Of a DNA stretch of 34,438 nt, positions 26,030 through 33,293 are shown one piece after another. This stretch comes from Bacteroidales bacterium (lineage in GTDB: Bacteria; Bacteroidota; Bacteroidia; Bacteroidales; VadinHA17), in the NCBI GenBank assembly GCA_012519515.1, contig JAAYQC010000205.1, forward strand, positions 1 to 34,438, given 5' to 3'. The translations under genes were made by a program, and so were the position numbers. Each line of letters begins with the position of its first letter. The stretch's first letter is position 1. The notes below the pieces were generated by a model. That model did not search any database. It saw nothing but the letters and a program-made list of their open reading frames with translations, and was not told the DNA's origin.

Positions 26030-26803
26030 ATGCAACTGATAGACACACATACCCATATTTACCTCCCTGAATTCGACGACGACAGGGACGAAGCAATAGA
26101 AAGAGCTGTAAACGCGGGTGTTGTGAAACTGCTGATGCCTAATATCGATTCTGCCTCCATCGACAGAATGCTGGCTGCCGAGAAACGATATCCCGGAATA
26201 TGCCACCCGATGATCGGACTGCATCCTACTTCGGTTTCAGAAAATTATCACGAAGAACTCGAAGCCATTGAGCTTGCCGCTTCATCGCGTAGCTACATTG
26301 CCATCGGTGAAATAGGACTAGACCTTTACTGGGATAAAACCTATCTCAGTCAGCAGATCGAAGTCTTCAAAAGACAGATTGCCATGGCAATCTCTTCCTC
26401 ACTGCCAGTGGTTATCCACTCGCGCAATTCGTTTCCTGAAGTGTTCCGGGCACTCGGAGATTTCAGGGGATCGGGTCTCACAGGTGTCTTTCATGCATTT
26501 ACGGGCACAGCTGATGATGCAGCCAGGGCAGTGGACATGGGATTCAAAATCGGCATAGGAGGCATAGTTACCTTTAAAAATTCAAGCCTTCCAGGCATTG
26601 TCAGGGAAGCCGGACCTGATAATATAATCCTGGAAACAGATTCTCCCTATCTTGCACCTGTGCCACACCGTGGAAAAAGAAATGAGAGTTCTTATATTTG
26701 TCTTGTGAATGATAAGGTGGCTGAAATTCTTGGGATGACCAGGGAAGAAACCGCCGAATTAACATACAGGAACTCCATTCAACTTTTCAGATTAATAAAA
26801 TGA
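26030..26803 (+). CDS. tatD: TatD-family metal-dependent DNase
   Basis: 257 aa from the ATG at 26030; a TTG one codon earlier is also open. It is a TIM-barrel amidohydrolase-like nuclease. Metal ligands are H7 and H9 (DTHTHIYLPEF), the glutamate of AIGEIGLDLYWD, the histidine of PVVIHSRNSF, the histidine in VFHAFTG and the aspartate of LETDSPYLAP, all in place. Known TatD enzymes are 3'-5' exonucleases or DNA-repair nucleases. It sits 4 bases upstream of ansA, so the two are likely one transcript. Confidence 0.94.
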   Translation: MQLIDTHTHIYLPEFDDDRDEAIERAVNAGVVKLLMPNIDSASIDRMLAAEKRYPGICHPMIGLHPTSVSENYHEELEAIELAASSRSYIAIGEIGLDLYWDKTYLSQQIEVFKRQIAMAISSSLPVVIHSRNSFPEVFRALGDFRGSGLTGVFHAFTGTADDAARAVDMGFKIGIGGIVTFKNSSLPGIVREAGPDNIILETDSPYLAPVPHRGKRNESSYICLVNDKVAEILGMTREETAELTYRNSIQLFRLIK

Positions 26804-26807
26804 TTTT

Positions 26808-27842
26808 ATGACAGGCAGGAATGAGACATCGATCCTTCTGATCTATACGGGAGGAACCATCGGTATGGTACATGATCCGGTAACCGGCTCCCTGATTCCG
26901 ATCGATTTCAAGCTGATTACCACCCATGTACCTGAACTAAGCAAGTTCGGTTATGATATTCAGGCAATCTCGTTCGATCCTGTAAAGGACTCTTCAAACA
27001 TCGATCCCCAGGTATGGATCAGGCTGGCCGAAATAATAGAAGAGTTTTACGACAGATTCGACGGTTTTGTTGTTCTTCACGGAACCGATACCATGGCCTA
27101 TACGGCATCGGCCCTCAGCTTCATGCTCGAAAACCTGAGGAAACCGGTTATCTTTACCGGATCACAACTGCCCATAGGCCTGCTAAGGACCGACGGCAGG
27201 GAAAACCTTATAACCGCCATTGAAATAGCTGCCGCCAGGGACCTTGGTCTGTCGCTTGTTCCGGAAGTGAGCATCTATTTCGACAATAAGCTGACCCGTG
27301 GCAACCGCACAAGAAAATACAGCGCGGAACATTTTGACGTGTTTAAATCGCCGAATTATCCGCCGCTGGTAGAGGCCGGTATTCATGTGAAATACAACAC
27401 CCATGTGATCAGGTATCCCGATCCGGACAGGGATCTGATTGTAAGAAAATCGTTCGATACCAATGTGGCCATCCTCAAGATTTTCCCCGGAATCAGCCGG
27501 AAACTGGTAAATGCGATAACACACACCGAAGGGCTGAGAGGATTAATCATAGAGACTTTCGGGTCGGGTAATGCACCAACCTATCCATGGTTCATCGAAG
27601 AACTGAAATCCTATATCGAAAGGGGCGGTATTATTTTTAACGTAACGCAGTGTCATGGAGGAAGCGTGGAGATGGGAGTGTATGAAACAAGTCTTGAGAT
27701 GCGCGAGGCAGGCGTGATTAGCGGAAAGGACATTACTTCCGAGGCAGCGGTCACAAAGCTGATGTTCCTGCTGGGCACATGCAATTCAAGGGAGGAAGTT
27801 GAGAAAAACCTGCAAAGGTCGATGGCAGGGGAGATTTCGTGA
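26808..27842 (+). CDS. ansA: Type I (cytoplasmic) L-asparaginase
   Basis: 344 aa. LLIYTGGTIGM (10-20) carries the first catalytic threonine and HGTDTMAYTASAL (91-103) the second, with RKPVIFTGSQLPIG following. There is no signal peptide, so it is the cytoplasmic AnsA type that hydrolyses asparagine to aspartate and ammonia. Length matches the family. It directly follows tatD. Its stop codon is immediately followed by a degenerate 7-bp repeat tract. Confidence 0.94.
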   Translation: MTGRNETSILLIYTGGTIGMVHDPVTGSLIPIDFKLITTHVPELSKFGYDIQAISFDPVKDSSNIDPQVWIRLAEIIEEFYDRFDGFVVLHGTDTMAYTASALSFMLENLRKPVIFTGSQLPIGLLRTDGRENLITAIEIAAARDLGLSLVPEVSIYFDNKLTRGNRTRKYSAEHFDVFKSPNYPPLVEAGIHVKYNTHVIRYPDPDRDLIVRKSFDTNVAILKIFPGISRKLVNAITHTEGLRGLIIETFGSGNAPTYPWFIEELKSYIERGGIIFNVTQCHGGSVEMGVYETSLEMREAGVISGKDITSEAAVTKLMFLLGTCNSREEVEKNLQRSMAGEIS

Positions 27843-27936
27843 GCGATAAGCGGTATGCGGTACGAGGTAGACGGGAAGCGGTGGGTACCGGAGGACATAA
27901 GACAGTATGCGGAAGGGGTACGGGGTATGCGGCGGA
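27843..27936 (+). repeat. Degenerate heptamer tract, consensus GCGGTAN
   Basis: Starting at the first base after the ansA stop, six 7-mers run in register (GCGATAA, GCGGTAT, GCGGTAC, GAGGTAG, ACGGGAA, GCGGTGG; 27843-27884). Related but out-of-register copies follow, including TATGCGG and GGGGTACGGGGTATGCGG up to about 27936. The sequence differs from the GRGCNCR arrays but shares the 7-bp period and the position at a stop codon. Confidence 0.7.
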
Positions 27937-27952
27937 ACTAAGTGCCAGAGGG

Positions 27953-27982
27953 TTGCCGGTTAAAAAATAATTTGTAAATTGC
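27953..27982 (+). promoter_or_regulatory. Candidate promoter of tRNA-Ser
   Basis: TTG (27953-27955) and TAAATTG (27976-27982) are 20 bases apart, close to the Bacteroidetes TTG-N19..20-TAnnTTTG layout with one T missing from the -7 box. The predicted start would lie just before the tRNA at 27997. Confidence 0.4.
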
Positions 27983-27996
27983 GCCGCCATTTCCCG

Positions 27997-28083
27997 GAGA
28001 GATGCAGGAGTGGTTGAACTGGCCCGCCTGGAAAGCGAGTATACCCCAAAAGGGTATCGGGGGTTCGAATCCCCCTCTCTCCG
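27997..28083 (+). tRNA. tRNA-Ser (anticodon GGA)
   Basis: The acceptor stem GGAGAGA pairs with TCTCTCC followed by discriminator G. The D-arm contains AGTGGTTGAACTGG. The anticodon loop CTGGAAA gives GGA, the long variable arm is TACCC/GGGTA, and the T-arm GGGGGTTCGAATCCCCC is perfect. The class II long variable arm and the GGA anticodon identify serine. One C-A mismatch appears in the anticodon stem. CCA is not encoded. Confidence 0.93.
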
Positions 28084-28097
28084 CAATACCAAAATAC

Positions 28098-28134
28098 TCC
28101 CGTTCAGCCCTCATTCTGAACGGGATTTTTGTTT
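28098..28134 (+). terminator. Rho-independent terminator after tRNA-Ser
   Basis: TCCCGTTCAG and CTGAACGGGA form a perfect 10-bp stem with an 8-base loop, followed by TTTTTGTTT. It is 15 bases after the tRNA. Confidence 0.92.
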
Positions 28135-28135
28135 C

Positions 28136-28633
28136 TCAGGGCATCTCTCGTTTTGTTTTTCCCGATACGGATGATATATCCAAACGAATGATAGCAGTAT
28201 GATGGAAGGATTTTTCGGCATGTTTAAGACCGACTGCTTTGTCATTCGGCGAATACTTGTCCAAAATCAACTCCAAAGCCCGCATCCGTTCTTCAGCAGG
28301 AATGTCTATGACGGCAGTACCTCGTACAAGAATACTTTCATAAGCGGTCGTGAATTTGTGAGGGATTACATTCGTTTGTCCTACAACGCAGAATGAAACC
28401 CTGGAGTTGTCTCTTATACAGTTCAATTTATGTCCTTCAGGTGCGCAATGGAAATATATTGCTCCCTCCCCATCCCATACATAACTAATAGGAATGCCAT
28501 AAGCTCCGCTTCCCTCTGCACCGGTTTCTACCATTGACAGAAATCCGAATTCTCCCGAACGTAATAAATCAGTTGCATTCTTCTCATCCAACAGACGATC
28601 CTGTCTGCGAACATTAACATTAATATACTTCAT
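28136..28633 (-). CDS. Nim-like flavin split-barrel (pyridoxamine 5'-phosphate oxidase-related) protein
   Basis: 165 aa from the ATG at 28633; a GTG one codon earlier is also open. RRQDRLL near the N-terminus, then GIPISYVWDGEGAIYFHCAPEGHKL and NSRVSFCVVG, follow the FMN-binding split-barrel pattern of the NimA/pyridoxamine-oxidase-like family. Members bind a flavin, and some reduce nitroimidazoles; the present substrate cannot be told. Its start overlaps the stop of the upstream Crp-like remnant as TGATG, which indicates an ancestral regulator-enzyme pair. Confidence 0.82.
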   Translation of the reverse strand: MKYINVNVRRQDRLLDEKNATDLLRSGEFGFLSMVETGAEGSGAYGIPISYVWDGEGAIYFHCAPEGHKLNCIRDNSRVSFCVVGQTNVIPHKFTTAYESILVRGTAVIDIPAEERMRALELILDKYSPNDKAVGLKHAEKSFHHTAIIRLDISSVSGKTKREMP

Positions 28634-28776
28634 CACATCAAATCTTTTAATTTACTTATATCGGTGATACGACCCGCTCCGCCTTTAAACTCTATTATTC
28701 CATCGCGCGACATTTCTGATATAGCTCTTGACAGCCAGAGACGTTCAACTCCAAAATAACCGGTTCTGTAAATCAT
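28633..28776 (-). pseudogene. Remnant of a Crp/Fnr-family regulator (C-terminal winged helix only)
   Basis: Minus-strand reading from the ATG at 28776 gives 47 residues containing YFGVERLWLSRAISEMSRDG, the recognition helix and wing of a Crp/Fnr helix-turn-helix, then a normal C-terminal end. The frame is open only back to 28791, where a TAG stops it. No cyclic-nucleotide-binding domain is found in the upstream 120 bases in any frame. The stop shares bases with the following Nim-like start (TGATG). It looks like a deletion-truncated regulator; a short expressed HTH peptide is possible but unlikely. Confidence 0.7.
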
Positions 28777-28847
28777 TCCGGTTATTTCCGACTAAGCGCT
28801 GACAGCTGACAGGGCTCAAAATAATACGAATTTTTTACCAGATTTCC

Positions 28848-28877
28848 TTGCTTCCTTTTCTCTTTTTTCATAATTTG
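28848..28877 (+). promoter_or_regulatory. Candidate promoter for the first secreted-repeat gene
   Basis: TTG (28848-28850) and TAATTTG (28871-28877) are separated by 20 bases, near the Bacteroidetes promoter pattern with one base short in the -7 box. It lies about 80 bases before the preferred start at 28959. Confidence 0.35.
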
Positions 28878-28958
28878 GTCTTGTCTCGTTGCTGATTTTT
28901 TATGATCCCTTTTCATCCATGCAGGCCATGGCCTGTTATTCATTGGGCATCTGTCATC

Positions 28959-30179
28959 ATGAGGCCGCTTTTGTCGCTATGCCTCTGGCTCCTTGCTTGT
29001 GCCATGCTTTCAGGTCAGGTCTGTTCAATATCTGCCGAACATACCGATGCCATGTGTTTCGGAGAGTCGACTGGCACAATAAACATCACCGTAAGCGGAG
29101 GCCTTGAACCATATCAATTCTCATGGACCGGTCCGGGATCATTTACCAGCACTGACCAGAATCTGAGCGGACTGAGTGCCGGGACCTATACCGTGGTTGT
29201 CAGCGATGCCGGTGGTATTTGCCATGATACGGCAAGAATAACCGTCGGACAGCCGGATCATTCGATGGAATTCAGCGTCCAGCCCCTCGACCAGACTGAC
29301 TGTTACGGTAATACTGTTGAGTTTTCGGCTCAGGTCAATGGTTTTATCGGGCCGGTAAGCTACCAGTGGCAATCAAGGCCTCCGGAAGCTGAGTTCAATG
29401 ATATAAACTCTGAAACCTCCCCCGTTCTGGTTATTCATGATATCGGCGTAAGCGGTCAAAACATCCATGGCACCGAATACCGTCTGATTGCCTCTGACAA
29501 CTGTTCAACAACAGCTTCCGAAGCAGCCCTTCTTGAGATAAATGCAGTGACCGGACTGACCGGATCGGTCAATCTGACGATCTGCAGCGGCAGCGGCACA
29601 TCATATGAAGTTTCAACCAGGGGAAATGTAACAGCTTACCGGTGGTCATTCAATGACGGCACGGGCTGGCAGCCGATAAACGACAACAGCACTTATTCGG
29701 GAACCAAAACCCAACAACTTACAATATCGGATGCAACACCTTTACAAACCGGAGCTTACAGGGTGTCTGTCACCTTTACCACCCTGAACCAGCCTGAAAG
29801 CTATCCCGTATGCGTGGTCACAACGCATACGCGGAACCGGAACCTGATGGTAATGCCGCCGCTAATGCCGCCTGTAATTTCTTCTGACCAGGCAATCTGT
29901 CTGGGTGAAACTCCGGCTCCGCTCACTGCAACTTCATCAACAGGCGGGTCCGGGCCACCATTCTCGTATCAATGGCAGTTCAGCACCGATAATGTAAACT
30001 GGATTGACCTGACCGGAGAACAGGGTCTTTCATACTCCCCTCCTCCCCTGCTGACAACGACCTGGTACAGAATAGCCGTAACAGACGAAGGCCCCATGAA
30101 CTGCGGAACCGCATACGCTTTTCCTGCCGCGATTGTTGTCAGTCCCCTGCCTTTAACATCAGCGATTTATCATAACTAA
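28959..30179 (+). CDS. Secreted SprB-repeat/Ig-like protein with IYHN C-terminus
   Basis: 406 aa from the ATG at 28959, which begins a good signal peptide (MRPLLSLCLWLLACAMLSGQ). An ATG at 28902 in frame would place 19 polar and aromatic residues before it. The first domain (about 22-100, MCFGESTGTINITVSGGLEP and LSGLSAGTYTVVVSDAGG) is a SprB repeat. Three Ig/PKD-like segments with paired cysteines follow (YQWQSRPP, YRWSFNDGTGWQ, YQWQFSTDNVNW). It ends PLPLTSAIYHN. No T9SS C-terminal sorting domain is present. It is probably a cell-surface or extracellular adhesin-like protein acting with the two following genes. Confidence 0.8.
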   Translation: MRPLLSLCLWLLACAMLSGQVCSISAEHTDAMCFGESTGTINITVSGGLEPYQFSWTGPGSFTSTDQNLSGLSAGTYTVVVSDAGGICHDTARITVGQPDHSMEFSVQPLDQTDCYGNTVEFSAQVNGFIGPVSYQWQSRPPEAEFNDINSETSPVLVIHDIGVSGQNIHGTEYRLIASDNCSTTASEAALLEINAVTGLTGSVNLTICSGSGTSYEVSTRGNVTAYRWSFNDGTGWQPINDNSTYSGTKTQQLTISDATPLQTGAYRVSVTFTTLNQPESYPVCVVTTHTRNRNLMVMPPLMPPVISSDQAICLGETPAPLTATSSTGGSGPPFSYQWQFSTDNVNWIDLTGEQGLSYSPPPLLTTTWYRIAVTDEGPMNCGTAYAFPAAIVVSPLPLTSAIYHN

Positions 30180-30180
30180 A

Positions 30181-30216
30181 CAATACCAACACCAATAACA
30201 ACACCAATAACAACAT
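30181..30216 (+). repeat. Three tandem 12-bp repeats directly after a stop codon
   Basis: CAATACCAACAC, CAATAACAACAC and CAATAACAACAT run without gaps, starting one base after the TAA of the preceding gene. Confidence 0.85.
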
Positions 30217-30278
30217 GAAACCCACATGTATCAAATACACAAACACGTATAAATATAATTTTCAAACATGTGCGGTTC

Positions 30279-30294
30279 CCCCGCTTGAGCGGGG
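30279..30294. repeat. GC-rich hairpin in the 30180-30328 gap
   Basis: CCCCGC and GCGGGG flank a TTGA loop. There is no T-run, so it is not a classical terminator. It may be a REP-like element or mRNA 3'-end stabiliser. Confidence 0.55.
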
Positions 30295-30328
30295 CAGGCT
30301 ATCATACCATTAAAATCAAAATTATATT

Positions 30329-31417
30329 ATGAAAACAAAAGCTGCATTTCTTAAAACAATCCTGCTGATCATTACATCAGCAACTTTCACGGGACTATGG
30401 GCTCAGCCAAGTACCGCCGATCCCGATCATGCCTGCTTAAACTCCACGGAGGACTACTGGGTTACAGATACCCCCGGATCGACCTATAACTGGGTGCTCT
30501 CGGGAGGGGGTACAATCACCCAGGGGCAGGGTTCAAGCGCTATCCGGATCAACTGGACGACTACGGGAACATTCACCCTGACGGTAACAGAGACACTGGC
30601 CAGCACAAGCAATTGTACCGGAGCTCCGGTCACTCTGAACATTATCGTCAATCCGCTGCCGGTTCCAACAGCCACTGCCAACTCACCGTTCACAGGAGGT
30701 GACCTGAACCTTATCGGAGGACCTGACGGAATGGCCTCGTATGCCTGGACAGGACCAAACGGCTTCAGTTCTACAGAACAGAATCCGGTTATTACAGGTG
30801 TTACTGACGCTGCTGCCGGAACATATACCCTGACGGTAATAAATTCTGCCGGATGTTCAGCCTCAACAACGGTTGATGTTACTATCAACACTGTTGATCT
30901 TCCTACAGCTGTAGCCAATACTCCATGCGTCGGAGGCGATCTTACCCTGATCGGAGGACCTTCCGGCATGGCAAGCTATTCATGGACAGGACCAAACGGC
31001 TTCAGTTCTACGGAACAGAATCCTATAATAACGGGAGTGACGGCTGCGGCTGCAGGAACCTATACCCTGACAATTACGAATGCCGGCGGAGGCACTGCGT
31101 CTACAACAGTTGATGTTGTTATCAATCCTTTACCTTCTCCTGTTATAACCGGAGCGAACCCGGTTTGCCAGAACACCGGTGGAAGCACCGAAATCTACAG
31201 TACACCTGCCAACGCCGGTAGTACATATAACTGGACAGTCGTTGGAGGTACACTCAGCGGACAAGGCACTAACCAGATTGCTGTTCTTTGGACAACTCCG
31301 GGTGAAGGATCTGTCAGTGTCACCGAGACTGTGATAAGCACCGGATGCACGGCAACGGCTACTATTGAAATAACCGTTCAGCCTGCTCCCGTAACAAGCG
31401 GTATTTATCATAATTAG
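30329..31417 (+). CDS. Secreted PKD/Ig-like repeat protein with IYHN C-terminus
   Basis: 362 aa. A signal peptide (1-25, MKTKAAFLKTILLIITSATF with cleavage near WAQ) is followed by a PKD-like domain (about 30-112). Two near-identical repeats of about 79 residues follow (GGDLNLIGGPDGMASYAWTG and GGDLTLIGGPSGMASYSWTG with NGFSSTEQNP), then another PKD-like domain (about 275-350). The protein ends APVTSGIYHN. A 41-base segment is 40/41 identical between the two repeats (30746-30786 and 30983-31023). There is no sorting domain, as in the gene before it. It is likely exported and assembled with the downstream T9SS-tagged protein, but that is inference. Confidence 0.8.
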   Translation: MKTKAAFLKTILLIITSATFTGLWAQPSTADPDHACLNSTEDYWVTDTPGSTYNWVLSGGGTITQGQGSSAIRINWTTTGTFTLTVTETLASTSNCTGAPVTLNIIVNPLPVPTATANSPFTGGDLNLIGGPDGMASYAWTGPNGFSSTEQNPVITGVTDAAAGTYTLTVINSAGCSASTTVDVTINTVDLPTAVANTPCVGGDLTLIGGPSGMASYSWTGPNGFSSTEQNPIITGVTAAAAGTYTLTITNAGGGTASTTVDVVINPLPSPVITGANPVCQNTGGSTEIYSTPANAGSTYNWTVVGGTLSGQGTNQIAVLWTTPGEGSVSVTETVISTGCTATATIEITVQPAPVTSGIYHN

Positions 31418-31470
31418 ACTTTGGACAGAAAGTCCTTTACAGGAAGTATTACTTAAACTTCATTCTTGTG

Positions 31471-31552
31471 ACTGTCTGAAAAACCGGCTTTTATCCTTTT
31501 ATCCCCATGTGACTCGGGGAGAAATGTTGCTAAATAAGGTTTTTCAGACAGT
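31471..31552. mobile_element. 82-bp MITE-like element with perfect 15-bp inverted repeats
   Basis: ACTGTCTGAAAAACC (31471-31485) is the exact reverse complement of GGTTTTTCAGACAGT (31538-31552). The 52-base interior contains a CCCC/GGGG hairpin and no coding frame. The ends look like insertion-sequence termini. No clear target-site duplication is visible. A large stem-loop acting as the 3' end of the upstream mRNA is the alternative. Confidence 0.5.
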
Positions 31553-31583
31553 ACCACGGGAATGGCATAAAATACCATGACAC

Positions 31584-32495
31584 TTGCTCAAAAGGCATGT
31601 CTATATGATCGCCTTTGGCATATTGCATTTTATCTGCCTCAGGTCAGCCGGCCAGATGACAATGCCCGATCATGTCTGCCCCGGACAGACAAAACATTAC
31701 TATGTCAATCCCGGCCGGCTTACAGCTTCAACCTATACATGGTGGATTGACGGCAGGATCGTACCCGGAACGAATACCGCTGAATTATTCCATACCTGGG
31801 ATTCATCAGGGACTCACTTGCTCGAAGTGCAGGAAACCTCGCCCAATGGTTGTACGGGACTCAGGATATCCGGACTGATACTGGTAATTCCCCGACCTGA
31901 GATTCAAATCACTGTAAGCGACACCTTGCTTTGTAACGGAGAGCATGCGGTCATTCATGTTAAAAATCCGACTGTCGTGAGTTGGGGAAAATGGATGTAT
32001 GATCTTGATGTAGAAGCAGAACCGGAAATAAGCGGACATACCGCAAGTAACACATATTCAAGTCCGACTGATCTCTGTGAGATACTTTTCAACAGGGGCA
32101 GGGAAATACACAAGATAGTCTACACATTCGTGCCATTTATTTTAAATGATAAGGGAGAGCGCTGTTGTGAAGGGAAAGAAGTGAAGATCACGGTATGGAT
32201 TCATCCCGGATTCAAATGCAGGGAAGACTTGTTGAATATCCCGAATGCTTTTTCCCCAAACGGGGACGGGATAAATGATGTCTGGAACATTATCGGGAAA
32301 GAATTCTTTCCAGGTATAGAAGTAACAATCTACAATCGCTGGGGGCAGGTGGTATGGAAGTCAGCCAGGGGTTATCCTGTTCCATGGGACGGCCGGAGCC
32401 GGGGAAAAACCTTGCCGGTGGATTCTTATCATTACCTTATCGAGCTTCACGATGGAACAAGGTCAATAATAGGGAATGTTACGCTGTTGAGGTGA
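31584..32495 (+). CDS. PKD-like secreted protein with T9SS type B (gliding-motility) C-terminal domain
   Basis: 303 aa. The start is uncertain. A TTG at 31584 gives the basic n-region LLKRHVY before the hydrophobic stretch MIAFGILHFICL; the ATG at 31605 leaves a short signal peptide. A PKD-like domain (about 28-105, VCPGQTKHYYVNPG and TYTWWIDGR) and a central beta domain (about 107-210) follow. The last 85 or so residues (LNIPNAFSPNGDGINDVWNI, then VTIYNRWGQVVWKSARGY and WDGRSRGKTLPVDSYHY) are the CHU_C/type B sorting domain. It directs export by the type IX system and probably surface retention. It is the only one of the three tandem secreted genes with this signal. Confidence 0.85.
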   Translation: MLKRHVYMIAFGILHFICLRSAGQMTMPDHVCPGQTKHYYVNPGRLTASTYTWWIDGRIVPGTNTAELFHTWDSSGTHLLEVQETSPNGCTGLRISGLILVIPRPEIQITVSDTLLCNGEHAVIHVKNPTVVSWGKWMYDLDVEAEPEISGHTASNTYSSPTDLCEILFNRGREIHKIVYTFVPFILNDKGERCCEGKEVKITVWIHPGFKCREDLLNIPNAFSPNGDGINDVWNIIGKEFFPGIEVTIYNRWGQVVWKSARGYPVPWDGRSRGKTLPVDSYHYLIELHDGTRSIIGNVTLLR

Positions 32496-32623
32496 AAGAG
32501 GATTTTGTCGTCTCCGGTTTTTTATCTATCTTATCATGGATCATTTGCCGCAGTCATTCTCAGCCAGAATTACCCTCAGATCAATGGCAGAAGCGGCTTT
32601 GAATCAGTCAAAACCGGACAAGC

Positions 32624-33193
32624 TTGGAAACACAGATCCATATTCCCATCCCCTTCCTTTTCAACCCGCTAAAACACTATCTTCCCTTTATCAGAAGTTT
32701 TGCAGCAAGCAGGACAATGTCAGTCAACGATCCGCGGCTGAAGGATCTGACAAGGGAAATAAAGCATATAGGCTCACGTGTCATGGATATATACAAGGGC
32801 AGCCTTACAATGGATGAGATCTTCGATGAAATCATCTATTATCTGGAGAGTAAGTGTCTTTTATCACAGTCCGGTTATATGGCATGGATAGGAAGAGACT
32901 CCCGGGATTTCAGAATAATAACACTGTCGGACGGCTCACGGTGGACACTCAAATACCACGACAATGCCACCAGGTTCGTCCATATTTTTCCTACACGATC
33001 GGGTCCGCACTCCTTCCGGACAAAGGCAAACACTCTGAAATCGGCCATCCTTTACCTGGCAGTAATCGGAAAGGATTATGTAACAGATGCTGACCTCAAT
33101 GCTGCACGGACTTTGGCGGGATTGTCGCCTGTCGGAAATGTTGCCGATGCTGAAGCTGTTACTGAAATGATAGAAATTATCAGGAGCCTCTGA
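32624..33193 (+). CDS. Hypothetical protein, family not recognised
   Basis: 189 aa from a TTG at 32624, the first start after an in-frame stop at 32600. The alternative ATG at 32717 would remove IHIPIPFLFNPLKHYLPFI, which looks conserved in character. The rest is mixed alpha/beta, including YHDNATRFVHIFPTRSGPHS and a helical end. There is no signal peptide, membrane segment or catalytic motif that I recognise. The codon use and length suggest a real gene. It lies 100 bases before the HD hydrolase on the same strand, so a functional link is possible. Confidence 0.6.
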   Translation: METQIHIPIPFLFNPLKHYLPFIRSFAASRTMSVNDPRLKDLTREIKHIGSRVMDIYKGSLTMDEIFDEIIYYLESKCLLSQSGYMAWIGRDSRDFRIITLSDGSRWTLKYHDNATRFVHIFPTRSGPHSFRTKANTLKSAILYLAVIGKDYVTDADLNAARTLAGLSPVGNVADAEAVTEMIEIIRSL

Positions 33194-33293
33194 TACGCGC
33201 TCTACTATAACATGAACATTTCCTGAGCCTTGTAAAAAATATGCCTGCGGAATATTTTTTATTATATTTACATTTCCAAATTCTGCCCGACAA

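Noticed and set aside
31577-31750. ATG at 31577 as the start of the T9SS-tagged gene
   Set aside because: It is in a different frame, lacks a signal peptide and runs into a stop before the PKD domain ends.
32536-32817. 93-residue plus-strand frame
   Set aside because: It overlaps the 32624 gene in another frame and has no recognisable feature.
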